DNA of 20,310 bases from positions 1-20,310 of the forward strand of contig JAFCDD010000010.1 of the NCBI GenBank assembly GCA_017609845.1. Direction: 5' to 3'. Positions within the stretch are counted from its first letter, which is position 1; every line of letters begins with the position of its first letter. Both the position numbers and the translations under genes were made by a program. The DNA is from Candidatus Woesearchaeota archaeon (lineage in GTDB: Archaea > Nanobdellota > Nanobdellia > SCGC-AAA011-G17 > JACPNG01). The notes beneath the pieces were generated by a model. It did not search any database, was not told where the DNA came from, and saw only the letters and a list, made by a program, of their open reading frames with translations. Below, one piece after another: positions 14,368-20,310 of this stretch.

Positions 14368-14375
14368 ATATAAAA
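14368..14375 (-). promoter_or_regulatory. TATA-like box of the three-paralog operon
   Basis: The minus strand reads CCTTTTTATATTAG. The box centre (about 14371) is 28 nt from ATG 14343. It lies between the stop of the PRC-barrel gene (14379) and the operon, so the paralogs have their own promoter. Confidence 0.45.
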
Positions 14376-14378
14376 AGG

Positions 14379-14660
14379 TTATTGTTCCGGCTCTACTTCT
14401 TCCTTCTCCTCATAACTAGGTATTGCGGCCTTATTTATTATCATTATGTCCGATATGGCCTTAACAAGTTGATGAGGAACAATCACTCCTTTTGCTCCGC
14501 CCAAAACCTTATTCAAAAAAGAACTCTTTGTTGCTTTTATCCTCCAACCAAAAATTTTATTTGTAGTAACGATCCCTTCCTCAACATCCCCAAAATATTC
14601 TCCTGAATCAGTATAAACAGGCATATCATAAACCTCAGTTATTTGTTTTAGCTTTAACAC
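14379..14660 (-). CDS. PRC-barrel domain protein
   Basis: 93 aa from GTG 14660. This start is chosen because GGAGGT (about 14670-14675) lies 9 nt upstream, and the TATA-like box at 14700-14708 puts the transcript start near 14678, downstream of the alternative TTG at 14687. The protein begins VLKLKQITEVYDMPVYTDSG, followed by EYFGDVEEGIV: the small beta-barrel pattern of PRC domains, known from photosynthetic reaction centre H subunits, RimM and many short archaeal proteins. The tail is acidic (EEKEEVEPEQ). Archaeal PRC-barrel proteins are linked to RNA processing or cell division in some lineages; the role here is not known. Confidence 0.78.
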   Translation of the reverse strand: MLKLKQITEVYDMPVYTDSGEYFGDVEEGIVTTNKIFGWRIKATKSSFLNKVLGGAKGVIVPHQLVKAISDIMIINKAAIPSYEEKEEVEPEQ

Positions 14661-14694
14661 TTTAATAATACCTCCAACACTTTTCAAAAACCTT

Positions 14695-14708
14695 TTTAAG
14701 TATTTAAA
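14695..14708. promoter_or_regulatory. Overlapping divergent TATA-like boxes
   Basis: The plus-strand box TTTAAGTAT (14695-14703) is 24 nt from ATG 14723 of the TraB gene, predicting leaderless transcription. The minus-strand box TTTAAATAC (14700-14708) predicts a start near 14678 for the PRC gene. The two share bases, so factor binding to one could exclude the other. Confidence 0.5.
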
Positions 14709-14722
14709 GATTTCTATAGTAA

Positions 14723-15391
14723 ATGCATATTTATAAAAATCTTACAATAATAGGGACATCGCATATTTCAAAACAGAGTATAAAAGAAGTAAAAGAAACC
14801 ATTCTACAAAAAAAACCAGAGATAGTGGCTATAGAATTAGATCAACTAAGATTATTCTCATTACTAAATCCAAAAAAACAAAAAAAACTGCCCATAAAAG
14901 AAATTGGTCTTAAAGGCTTTCTTTTCAGCTTAATAGGTTCATATCTACAAAAAAAACTAGGAAAAATAGTTAATGTCTCTCCGGGATCTGAAATGAAAGC
15001 AGCATTTAATACAGCAAAAAAAACAAAAACAAAAGTAGCATTAATAGACCAAGATATAAGAATAACATTAAAAAAACTTTCAGCCAGAATAACAACAAGA
15101 GAGAAATTTAGATTCCTAAAAGACCTTATTATGGCACCATTTTCAAAAGAAAAAATAAAAATAGATCTAAATAAAATTCCGGAAAAGAAAATCATCAAAA
15201 AAGTAATATCCAAATTAAAAAAAGATTATCCTTCTGTATATTTCACACTAATAAAAGAAAGAAATCAAATAATGGCAAAAAATTTAAATAAACTAATGAA
15301 AGACTATAATAGTGTACTTGCTGTAATTGGGGCAGGTCACGAAGAAGATATAATTAAAATAATTAAACATGTACACAAAAAAAGAAATTAA
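14723..15391 (+). CDS. TraB/PrgY-family protein without C-terminal membrane domain
   Basis: 222 aa. The N-terminal strand ends in IIGTSHISKQS (about residues 9-19), then EIVAIELDQLRL with the conserved Glu, ERNQIMAKNL in the C-terminal half, and VLAVIGAGHEEDI near 200-212. These are the signature positions of the TraB/PrgY domain, related to the TIKI/EreA-like fold; GxxH and GxGH motifs suggest metal-dependent hydrolase-like chemistry, although biochemical roles in archaea are unclear. Bacterial PrgY limits sex-pheromone activity. Many archaeal TraB proteins carry C-terminal membrane helices, absent here. The next gene, an M50-like membrane protein, overlaps its end by 23 bp, so the two are likely coupled. 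Confidence 0.88.
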   Translation: MHIYKNLTIIGTSHISKQSIKEVKETILQKKPEIVAIELDQLRLFSLLNPKKQKKLPIKEIGLKGFLFSLIGSYLQKKLGKIVNVSPGSEMKAAFNTAKKTKTKVALIDQDIRITLKKLSARITTREKFRFLKDLIMAPFSKEKIKIDLNKIPEKKIIKKVISKLKKDYPSVYFTLIKERNQIMAKNLNKLMKDYNSVLAVIGAGHEEDIIKIIKHVHKKRN

Positions 15392-16130
15392 ATTATTAAC
15401 AATATCGATTCTCTTAATAGCTTTTGCCTTCGCATTTGATGATAAACAACCAACATTAATCCTTTCCTATTGGATACTTAACTTCATCAAAACTATATTA
15501 ATAGTAGCAGTTTCATTTTTAATAATACAAACAACACAAAAATTAATAGCAAGAAGATACAATGCAGACATAGAATATTCTTTTTGGAGAATAAGACAAT
15601 GGGGATTCCAACCTCACAAAAGATTTCCCTATAAGTTTGGGTTTCTGGGAAAAACAATACTAAAAATACCTCAACTACCAATAGGAATAATATTATTATT
15701 AATAACAAGTTTTTTCTCATTGGGAAAATTTTTCTTCATAGCAATAAATAGCTATGAACTAAAAGAAACAAAAAGAAAAAGAGCACATAGAACATTTATG
15801 CATTTAACAGAATTCGAGAATGCAAAAATTGCCTTGGCATTTCCCCTAACAGCACTATTCTTAGCATTAGTAATCAAAGCAATCGCGCCAAATCTAACAA
15901 ATTTCATTTTCATAAACCAAATGTTAGCTTTATTCAACATGATTCCCTTATCAACATTAAATGGAAACAAAATATTCATGAATTCTAAACCATTATACTT
16001 GTTCTCTTTGGCATTAATAGTATTAACAATAGCATTTATGAGCACCATAACAAGCTTATTATCTTTAACCTTATCCTTTATTATGGCCCTATTAATACTC
16101 CTACTTTACTTTATCAAGACAACAGACTAA
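15369..16130 (+). CDS. Site-2-protease (M50)-like membrane protein with degenerate active site
   Basis: 253 aa, about six membrane helices. The region FLIIQTTQKLIARRYNADIE (about residues 50-69) lines up with the HExxHKxVARRYG stretch of archaeal M50-like proteases, but HExxH is replaced by IQTTQ, losing both His and the Glu. The second family motif, N-x-x-P-x-x-x-L-D-G, is present as NMIPLSTLNG (about 190-199) with Asp changed to Asn. All metal ligands and the catalytic Glu are therefore absent, so a pseudo-protease is likely. It is coupled to the upstream TraB gene. The alignment is made by eye against remembered family patterns; the membrane topology is direct from sequence. Confidence 0.68.
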   Translation: MYTKKEIKLLTISILLIAFAFAFDDKQPTLILSYWILNFIKTILIVAVSFLIIQTTQKLIARRYNADIEYSFWRIRQWGFQPHKRFPYKFGFLGKTILKIPQLPIGIILLLITSFFSLGKFFFIAINSYELKETKRKRAHRTFMHLTEFENAKIALAFPLTALFLALVIKAIAPNLTNFIFINQMLALFNMIPLSTLNGNKIFMNSKPLYLFSLALIVLTIAFMSTITSLLSLTLSFIMALLILLLYFIKTTD

Positions 16131-16380
16131 AGAATCCCTTCTGCAGTAACCATAAAATCGCTAAATAACTAAAAATACCATAAAAAGAGTAAATAGCCAG
16201 AATAATGATAATTGCACTCAATAAATCCAAAATACTAGGAATAGCATTAAAAAGTAATAAAGACTTTATAATCAAATAAATAGCAAAAAACCAAGCTATA
16301 CCAATACCCATATTAAACTTCAAAAGCAATAATACAATTGCAGCAAACATATCCAATAATCCAAATATTTTTAATATCAT
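16114..16380 (-). CDS. Small multi-pass membrane protein
   Basis: 88 aa with three or four hydrophobic helices (MILKIFGLLDMFAAIVLLLL; GIGIAWFFAIYLIIKSLLLF; LLSAIIIILAIYSF) and few charges. ATG 16380 is preceded by TTGGGGGA, a plausible ribosome binding site 2-6 nt away. Its end overlaps the convergent M50-like gene by 17 bp and its start faces away from Hef. The pattern LLD..A.I.LLL followed by AYLIIK..L resembles small uncharacterised membrane proteins common in DPANN genomes, from memory. Function unknown. Low complexity could mislead, but the frame is clean and fills the gap. Confidence 0.6.
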   Translation of the reverse strand: MILKIFGLLDMFAAIVLLLLKFNMGIGIAWFFAIYLIIKSLLLFNAIPSILDLLSAIIIILAIYSFYGIFSYLAILWLLQKGFFSLLS

Positions 16381-16390
16381 TCCCCCAAAA

Positions 16391-16400
16391 TTTTAATATA
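16391..16400 (+). promoter_or_regulatory. Probable TATA-like box of hef
   Basis: TTTTAATATA is centred about 26 nt before ATG 16421, predicting a leaderless start. A second AT-rich candidate, ATTATATAAA (16401-16410), is too close for the same start, so the exact element is uncertain. Confidence 0.35.
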
Positions 16401-16420
16401 ATTATATAAAACTTACTAAA

Positions 16421-18595
16421 ATGGAAATTAAATATACTCCAAGATTATATCAAGAATCAATCTTTAATACATGTAGAAAATCCAATTGCCTAGTTATTCT
16501 GCCTACTGGACTAGGAAAAACAAAAACAGCCATCTTATTATCAATACATAGATTAAAAACGCATCCAAAATCAAAAATACTCTTCCTAACACCCACAAAA
16601 CCCCTGGCAAACCAAATAGCAAAAGAATTTCTAAGTTCAACAACAGTAAAGGAAGTAGAAATACTCACCGGTTCAATACCTCCAAAAAAAAGAACGGAAC
16701 TATGGCAAAAATCAAAAATATTCATTTCAACACCACAGGGGCTTACTAATGATATAATGAACAAAAAAATTAACATAAAGGAAGTTAGCTGCATAATCTT
16801 TGATGAGGCTCATCGTGCAATAGGAGATTACGATTACGTTTGGATAGCAAAACAATATATGCAACAAGCAGCGCATCCAAAAATAATGGCCTTAACCGCC
16901 TCTCCTGGTTCAGACAATAAAAAAATAAAAGAAATTTGTGATAATTTATTCATTGATGAAATAGAATCCAGAACACCAGAAGATGAAGATGTTATTTCTT
17001 ATATTCAAGAACTAAAAGTAGAATGGATAAAAGTAGATCTTCCAAAAGAATTTGAAAAAATACAATCTTACTTAAAGTCGTGCTATAAATCAAAGATTCA
17101 AAACCTAAAAAAACTTGGCTTGATAGGATCAAAACAAATCTTCGCTAGCAAAACTCAAATAATAACTCTCCAGAAAACAATACAATCTAAATTAGCTCAC
17201 GGACAAAGAGAACCGAGATTCTGGCATGGCATAAGTATGGCGGCCCAAACATTGAAAGTCCAACATGCATTGGAGATGTTAGAAACTCAGGGGATTGACT
17301 CATTAAATAAATACCTTAAAACGATATTCACGACAACAAAAATAACAAAAATAAAAGCAAATAAAAAACTAGCAGAAGATTCTGATTTTAAGGCAGCTTA
17401 TAATTTATCAAACTCCTTGCTAGAAAAAAATATCCAACATCCAAAACTAATAAAACTAATAGAAATAATAAAAAAAGAAATAAAAAATAAGAAAATAATA
17501 ATCTTTAATCAATACAGAGATTCCGCCTCCTTACTAGAAAAAGAACTTAATAAAATTCCAGAAGCGAATGCAAAACTTTTTGTTGGTCAACTAAAAAAAG
17601 GAGGGACTGGCCTAACACAAAAAAAACAAATAGAAATTATTCAGGATTTTGAAAAAGGCAATCATAATATCCTAATTTCAACTTCAATCGGTGAAGAAGG
17701 ACTAGATATCCCTCAAGTTGATATGGTAATTTTCTACGAACCAATACCTTCGGCAATAAGATCGATACAAAGGAGGGGAAGAACTGCAAGACTAAAAAAA
17801 GGAAAAGTAATAATTCTAATGACAAAGGATACGCGGGATGAAGCATACCATTGGACAGCATTTAACAAAGAAAAGAGAATGCACAAAATTCTAAAGGACT
17901 TAAAAAATAAAATAAAACTAGAACAAAAAACCCTTCCTTCATATGAAAAAAAAGAAACTCAGGTACTCGCAGACTTCAGGGAAAAAAATTCTAATGTACT
18001 AAAACAATTATTAGACAATAAGGTAGACGTAACATTAAAATCACTAAACATAGCAGATTACATAATCTCAAATAAAATAGCAATTGAAAGAAAGAAGGTT
18101 CAGGATTTTGTAGATTCATTAGTAGATAAAAGAATTCTAACCCAATTAAAAGAACTAAAAGAAAATTTTGAAATTCCAATTTTAATTCTAGAAGGAACAG
18201 AAGATATTTACTCGATACGAAGTGTTCATGCAAATTCAATTCGCGGCCTATTATCAACCATTGCTCTAGACTTTAAAATCCCAATAATACCAACAAGAAA
18301 TTCATATGATACTGCATTACTAATAAGAACAATGGCAGAACAACAAACAAAAACAAAAAAGGATATAGCAATTAGACTAGAAAAAAAACCATTGGGTCTT
18401 AAACAACAACAGGAATTTATTATTGAATCATTACCAAGCATAGGACCGACATTAGCTAAATCACTACTTAAAAAATTTGGTTCCATCTCCAATATACTAA
18501 ATGCATCAGAAGAAGAACTAATAAAAGTAGAAAAGGTGGGCAAAAAAATAGCCCAGGATATTAAAAAAGTTCTTAATGAAAAATACCCTTTCTAG
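16421..18595 (+). CDS. hef: Hef helicase-nuclease (XPF/FANCM family)
   Basis: 724 aa, full-length for archaeal Hef. It unwinds and cuts stalled replication forks and branched DNA. The superfamily 2 helicase half has motif I LPTGLGKTK (27-35), motif II DEAH (128-131), motif III TASPG (159-163), motif V-like STSIGEEGLDIP (420-431) and motif VI QRRGRTAR (450-457). The XPF/ERCC4 nuclease follows (about 512-650), with ADY (545-547) where GDY is usual and the catalytic ERKxxxD as ERKKVQD (556-562). A tandem helix-hairpin-helix region closes the protein (about 670-720, LPSIGPTLAKSLLKKFG). It is transcribed alone and ends on a CTAG whose two strands give stop codons for both convergent genes. Confidence 0.97.
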   Translation: MEIKYTPRLYQESIFNTCRKSNCLVILPTGLGKTKTAILLSIHRLKTHPKSKILFLTPTKPLANQIAKEFLSSTTVKEVEILTGSIPPKKRTELWQKSKIFISTPQGLTNDIMNKKINIKEVSCIIFDEAHRAIGDYDYVWIAKQYMQQAAHPKIMALTASPGSDNKKIKEICDNLFIDEIESRTPEDEDVISYIQELKVEWIKVDLPKEFEKIQSYLKSCYKSKIQNLKKLGLIGSKQIFASKTQIITLQKTIQSKLAHGQREPRFWHGISMAAQTLKVQHALEMLETQGIDSLNKYLKTIFTTTKITKIKANKKLAEDSDFKAAYNLSNSLLEKNIQHPKLIKLIEIIKKEIKNKKIIIFNQYRDSASLLEKELNKIPEANAKLFVGQLKKGGTGLTQKKQIEIIQDFEKGNHNILISTSIGEEGLDIPQVDMVIFYEPIPSAIRSIQRRGRTARLKKGKVIILMTKDTRDEAYHWTAFNKEKRMHKILKDLKNKIKLEQKTLPSYEKKETQVLADFREKNSNVLKQLLDNKVDVTLKSLNIADYIISNKIAIERKKVQDFVDSLVDKRILTQLKELKENFEIPILILEGTEDIYSIRSVHANSIRGLLSTIALDFKIPIIPTRNSYDTALLIRTMAEQQTKTKKDIAIRLEKKPLGLKQQQEFIIESLPSIGPTLAKSLLKKFGSISNILNASEEELIKVEKVGKKIAQDIKKVLNEKYPF

Positions 18596-18846
18596 GTATA
18601 AGCACCAACATCAATTAAATACTCTGTATCTGCTAAGCGATCTTCTACAGGACAATCTAAACTAATCCGGTTTCTTCCTTTCTCATAAATTCTTTTCTTA
18701 AAAATTTCTCTAAGTCTATCCATAACAAACTCTAAATTTCGATGATATCCTTCATTATTAACAATACATACAAGTTTCCCTTCTTTTAATGCTCTCACTA
18801 CAACAGCAAAAAGTCTCTCGAAATTGCGTACATTATATTTTCCCAT
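18592..18846 (-). CDS. Unknown 84-aa protein coupled to the synthetase-like gene
   Basis: Not recognised. An 84-aa soluble protein with an alternating helix/strand pattern: RNFERLFAVVVRALKEGKLVCIV, then a HRNLEFVMDRLREIFKKRI helix and ISLDCP, ending EYLIDVGAY. It is rich in Arg and Lys in the middle and has two Cys (VCIV, LDCP). ATG 18846 overlaps the previous stop (TAATG), so it is translated with the aminoacyl-tRNA-synthetase-like enzyme and may serve the same pathway. Its stop shares CTAG with the convergent hef stop. The small size leaves room for an RNA- or nucleotide-binding accessory role, but no motif proves this. Confidence 0.7.
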   Translation of the reverse strand: MGKYNVRNFERLFAVVVRALKEGKLVCIVNNEGYHRNLEFVMDRLREIFKKRIYEKGRNRISLDCPVEDRLADTEYLIDVGAYT

Positions 18847-19658
18847 TACAATATCCCTGCCAATTTCATCGCTCTTGCTAATCTAGTAACACCAATGCCT
18901 CCCCCAAACCTCTCAAACATATCAAAACCCAAATAATTATTTAATTCTTTCAAAACTCTTTCCTTACCAAACCTACTAAATAACAACCCAGAATACTCTC
19001 CATTGCTTATATTCATAAAATTCTCTCTCATCTCTTCCACATTACAACTCCTCTCTACAGATCCTATAGTTTCCATTCCAAATAATATCACATCAACTTT
19101 ATTAAAAACGTTATTATTCAAATGTTTCATATTCCAAAACGGATGGGTTCTTAATGGAAATCGTTCTAGACTTATTGAATTGCCATACTTTTCCAACATT
19201 CTTCCCTCATGCTCAGCTTCTAATGTATTTACCCCATATTCCTTACATACATTTTCATAATCAACCATAACAGGAATCTCAAAACCCAAAAAATCTAAAA
19301 GTTCTGCTTCCATTTTCTTTAAATCTTCTATATTCCCTTTACTTTCAAACTCGAACATTGGAAAAATTTTGTCATGTCTTCCTTTTATTGGGTTGGGTTC
19401 ATTTCTATAACTTGTTGTTATACAAAAAACTCCTTTCTGTAATGGATTTTTTAATAATTCAGCTTCCAACCACATCTGTCCTGTCTGAGGCAACGGATAC
19501 TTTATTCCATCAAACTCAAACTCTGTTATTGTTTTGGGATCCTCGCAAGCAGCTAATATGGAAAGTCTTGCCTGTGCAGGAACCTCTACAAAACCCTTTG
19601 CCTTAAAAAAAGATCTCAATTGCGTTATAATTTTATCATACGCTCTAATGTCTTGCAT
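18846..19658 (-). CDS. Class II aminoacyl-tRNA-synthetase-like enzyme (AsnA/AsxRS-type core, no anticodon domain)
   Basis: 270 aa. Only a class II catalytic core is present. Motif 2 is SYRNEPNPIKGRHDKIFPMFEFE, with the ATP-binding RxE Arg and Glu (85, 87). Motif 3 is GGGIGVTRLARAM with Arg259. No N-terminal OB-fold anticodon domain exists, unlike AspRS/AsnRS. Archaeal relatives of this type include asparagine synthetase made from an AsnRS-like core, and bacterial AsnA shares a GGGIGQSRL end; activation of an amino acid with ATP is likely, tRNA charging is not. Which amino acid is used cannot be read here. A strong GGAGGTG site precedes ATG 19658 by 4-5 nt. It forms an operon with the 84-aa gene. 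Confidence 0.8.
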   Translation of the reverse strand: MQDIRAYDKIITQLRSFFKAKGFVEVPAQARLSILAACEDPKTITEFEFDGIKYPLPQTGQMWLEAELLKNPLQKGVFCITTSYRNEPNPIKGRHDKIFPMFEFESKGNIEDLKKMEAELLDFLGFEIPVMVDYENVCKEYGVNTLEAEHEGRMLEKYGNSISLERFPLRTHPFWNMKHLNNNVFNKVDVILFGMETIGSVERSCNVEEMRENFMNISNGEYSGLLFSRFGKERVLKELNNYLGFDMFERFGGGIGVTRLARAMKLAGIL

Positions 19659-19711
19659 AAAAACACCTCCTTTTAGAATAAAATAGATACTTATAACAAA
19701 AACCAGAAATA

Positions 19712-19744
19712 ATTTTTAATGTATCTAATTTACACATTAAAAAT
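19712..19744. repeat. 11-bp inverted repeat in the thpR to synthetase-like gap
   Basis: ATTTTTAATGT (19712-19722) and its exact complement ACATTAAAAAT (19734-19744) are separated by 11 nt. The repeat lies in the 117-nt gap between the thpR stop and the start of the synthetase-like gene, both on the minus strand. It could be an RNA hairpin ending thpR or a two-fold operator upstream of the next promoter. The arms contain only 1 G or C each, so chance is possible. Confidence 0.35.
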
Positions 19745-19775
19745 ATTAAAAGTCATTCATGGTTTATTAACTTTA

Positions 19776-20309
19776 TCATTCTAGACTATATGTTTCCACA
19801 ATCTCATATCTTGGCCCATCTTTACTTAACTCACTCTTAATCAAACTAAATTCTTTAATTTCAAATTCTCCTTTTAATTCACTACTTTTTAACGTTGCTA
19901 ATAACTCTTTCTTATCTTTAACATTCTTAACTCTAGCCAAGGTCAAATGAGAACTAAATCTACTTTCCTTATCAAAAAACCCGAGCATCTCTTCATCCAC
20001 TTTTTTCTGTAACTCCATAACTTTATTTTCTGGTTTTAAACTAATCCAGATAATCTTAATGAATTTTTCATTAGGAAAAATTCCAGTTCCATTTAAACTA
20101 GCCTTAAATTTCTTAATTTTAATTTTCTCCAAATTTTCCTTTATTCCTTCTACCTCATCTTCTTTAACATCACCTAAAAACTTCAAAGTCAAATGTAAAT
20201 TTTTCTTATGAACAAAAACAGCTTTAACAAATGGTTTTAATTTTAACTGAAACTTGTATAATTCATCCTTAATTTCTTTAGGCAACTCAACAGCTATAAA
20301 TAATCTCAT
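19776..20309 (-). CDS. thpR: RNA 2',3'-cyclic phosphodiesterase (2H family) ThpR
   Basis: 177 aa, the usual family length. Two HxTx motifs form the active site: HLTLKF (H39, T41) and HLTLAR (H121, T123), about 80 residues apart as expected for 2H phosphoesterases. The N-terminus MRLFIAVELP and the C-terminal SELSKDGPRYEIVETYSL match the LigT/ThpR pattern. The family opens 2',3'-cyclic phosphates to 2'-phosphates and can reverse 2'-5' RNA ligation in vitro; in archaea a link to tRNA splicing ends is assumed. ATG 20309 lies one base from the window edge, so its promoter cannot be seen. It is complete if this start is right, as family alignment suggests. Confidence 0.95.
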   Translation of the reverse strand: MRLFIAVELPKEIKDELYKFQLKLKPFVKAVFVHKKNLHLTLKFLGDVKEDEVEGIKENLEKIKIKKFKASLNGTGIFPNEKFIKIIWISLKPENKVMELQKKVDEEMLGFFDKESRFSSHLTLARVKNVKDKKELLATLKSSELKGEFEIKEFSLIKSELSKDGPRYEIVETYSLE

Positions 20310-20310
20310 A

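Noticed and set aside
14661..14687. Extending the PRC gene to TTG 14687
   Set aside because: The TATA-like box at 14700-14708 predicts a transcript start near 14678, and GGAGGT is placed correctly for GTG 14660.
1..20310. CRISPR array, tRNA, rRNA or insertion sequence
   Set aside because: No regularly spaced repeats, no cloverleaf-like segment with a T-loop motif, no transposase motif or flanking terminal repeats were found by eye.

Overview
The window reads as a dense, AT-rich chromosomal segment from an archaeon. The evidence is a Hef helicase-nuclease, archaeal TATA-like boxes about 26 nt from start codons, a FlaI-like ATPase with a TadC/FlaJ-like membrane partner, and many short secreted or membrane proteins that begin with NKRG/NKKG-type class III (type IV pilin-like) leaders. 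Small proteins, overlapping genes and leaders of this kind suggest a DPANN lineage such as Woesearchaeales or Pacearchaeales. That placement is an inference from style, not a marker-gene result. No rRNA, tRNA, CRISPR array or insertion sequence was seen, and no stretch of 300 bases lacks a gene.

Region A (1-5935, minus strand) is a block of at least eleven small genes, nearly all with one N-terminal membrane segment. In transcription order these are: a six-pass membrane protein, a 61-aa two-pass protein, a 30-aa micro-protein, a 288-aa anchored protein with a glycine-zipper tail, two overlapping 46-aa pilin-like mini-proteins, a Cys-rich 548-aa secreted protein, a 128-aa six-Cys protein with an Asp-rich loop, and a four-gene run (139, 109, 143 and at least 162 aa) that leaves the window. 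A CNNM/CorC-type transporter (6046-7278, plus) follows the divergent promoter.

Region B (7285-14343) looks like the engine of the same kind of system. It holds a FlaI/TadA-like ATPase, translationally coupled to a TadC/FlaJ-like platform protein whose last part is split off by a -1 frameshift near 7638. Divergent from the ATPase is a two-gene operon of cytosolic coiled-coil proteins. Convergent to that is an operon of three tandem paralogous membrane proteins of about 180-190 aa. My working hypothesis is that regions A and B together encode a type IV pilus-like or secretion-like surface apparatus: pilin-like subunits, ATPase, platform, coiled-coil scaffold and unknown polytopic parts. No archaellum-specific gene was recognised.

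Region C (14379-20309) is mixed housekeeping: a PRC-barrel protein, a TraB-family protein overlapping an M50-like membrane protein that has lost its catalytic residues, a small membrane protein, Hef, an operon of a class II aminoacyl-tRNA-synthetase-like enzyme plus an unknown 84-aa protein, and the 2H RNA phosphoesterase ThpR.

Many first genes sit 24-28 nt from the centre of a TTTAAATA-like box and are therefore probably leaderless, while genes inside operons are coupled by overlaps or by GGAGG-type ribosome binding sites. Third codon positions differ clearly between plus- and minus-strand genes, which suggests replication strand bias.
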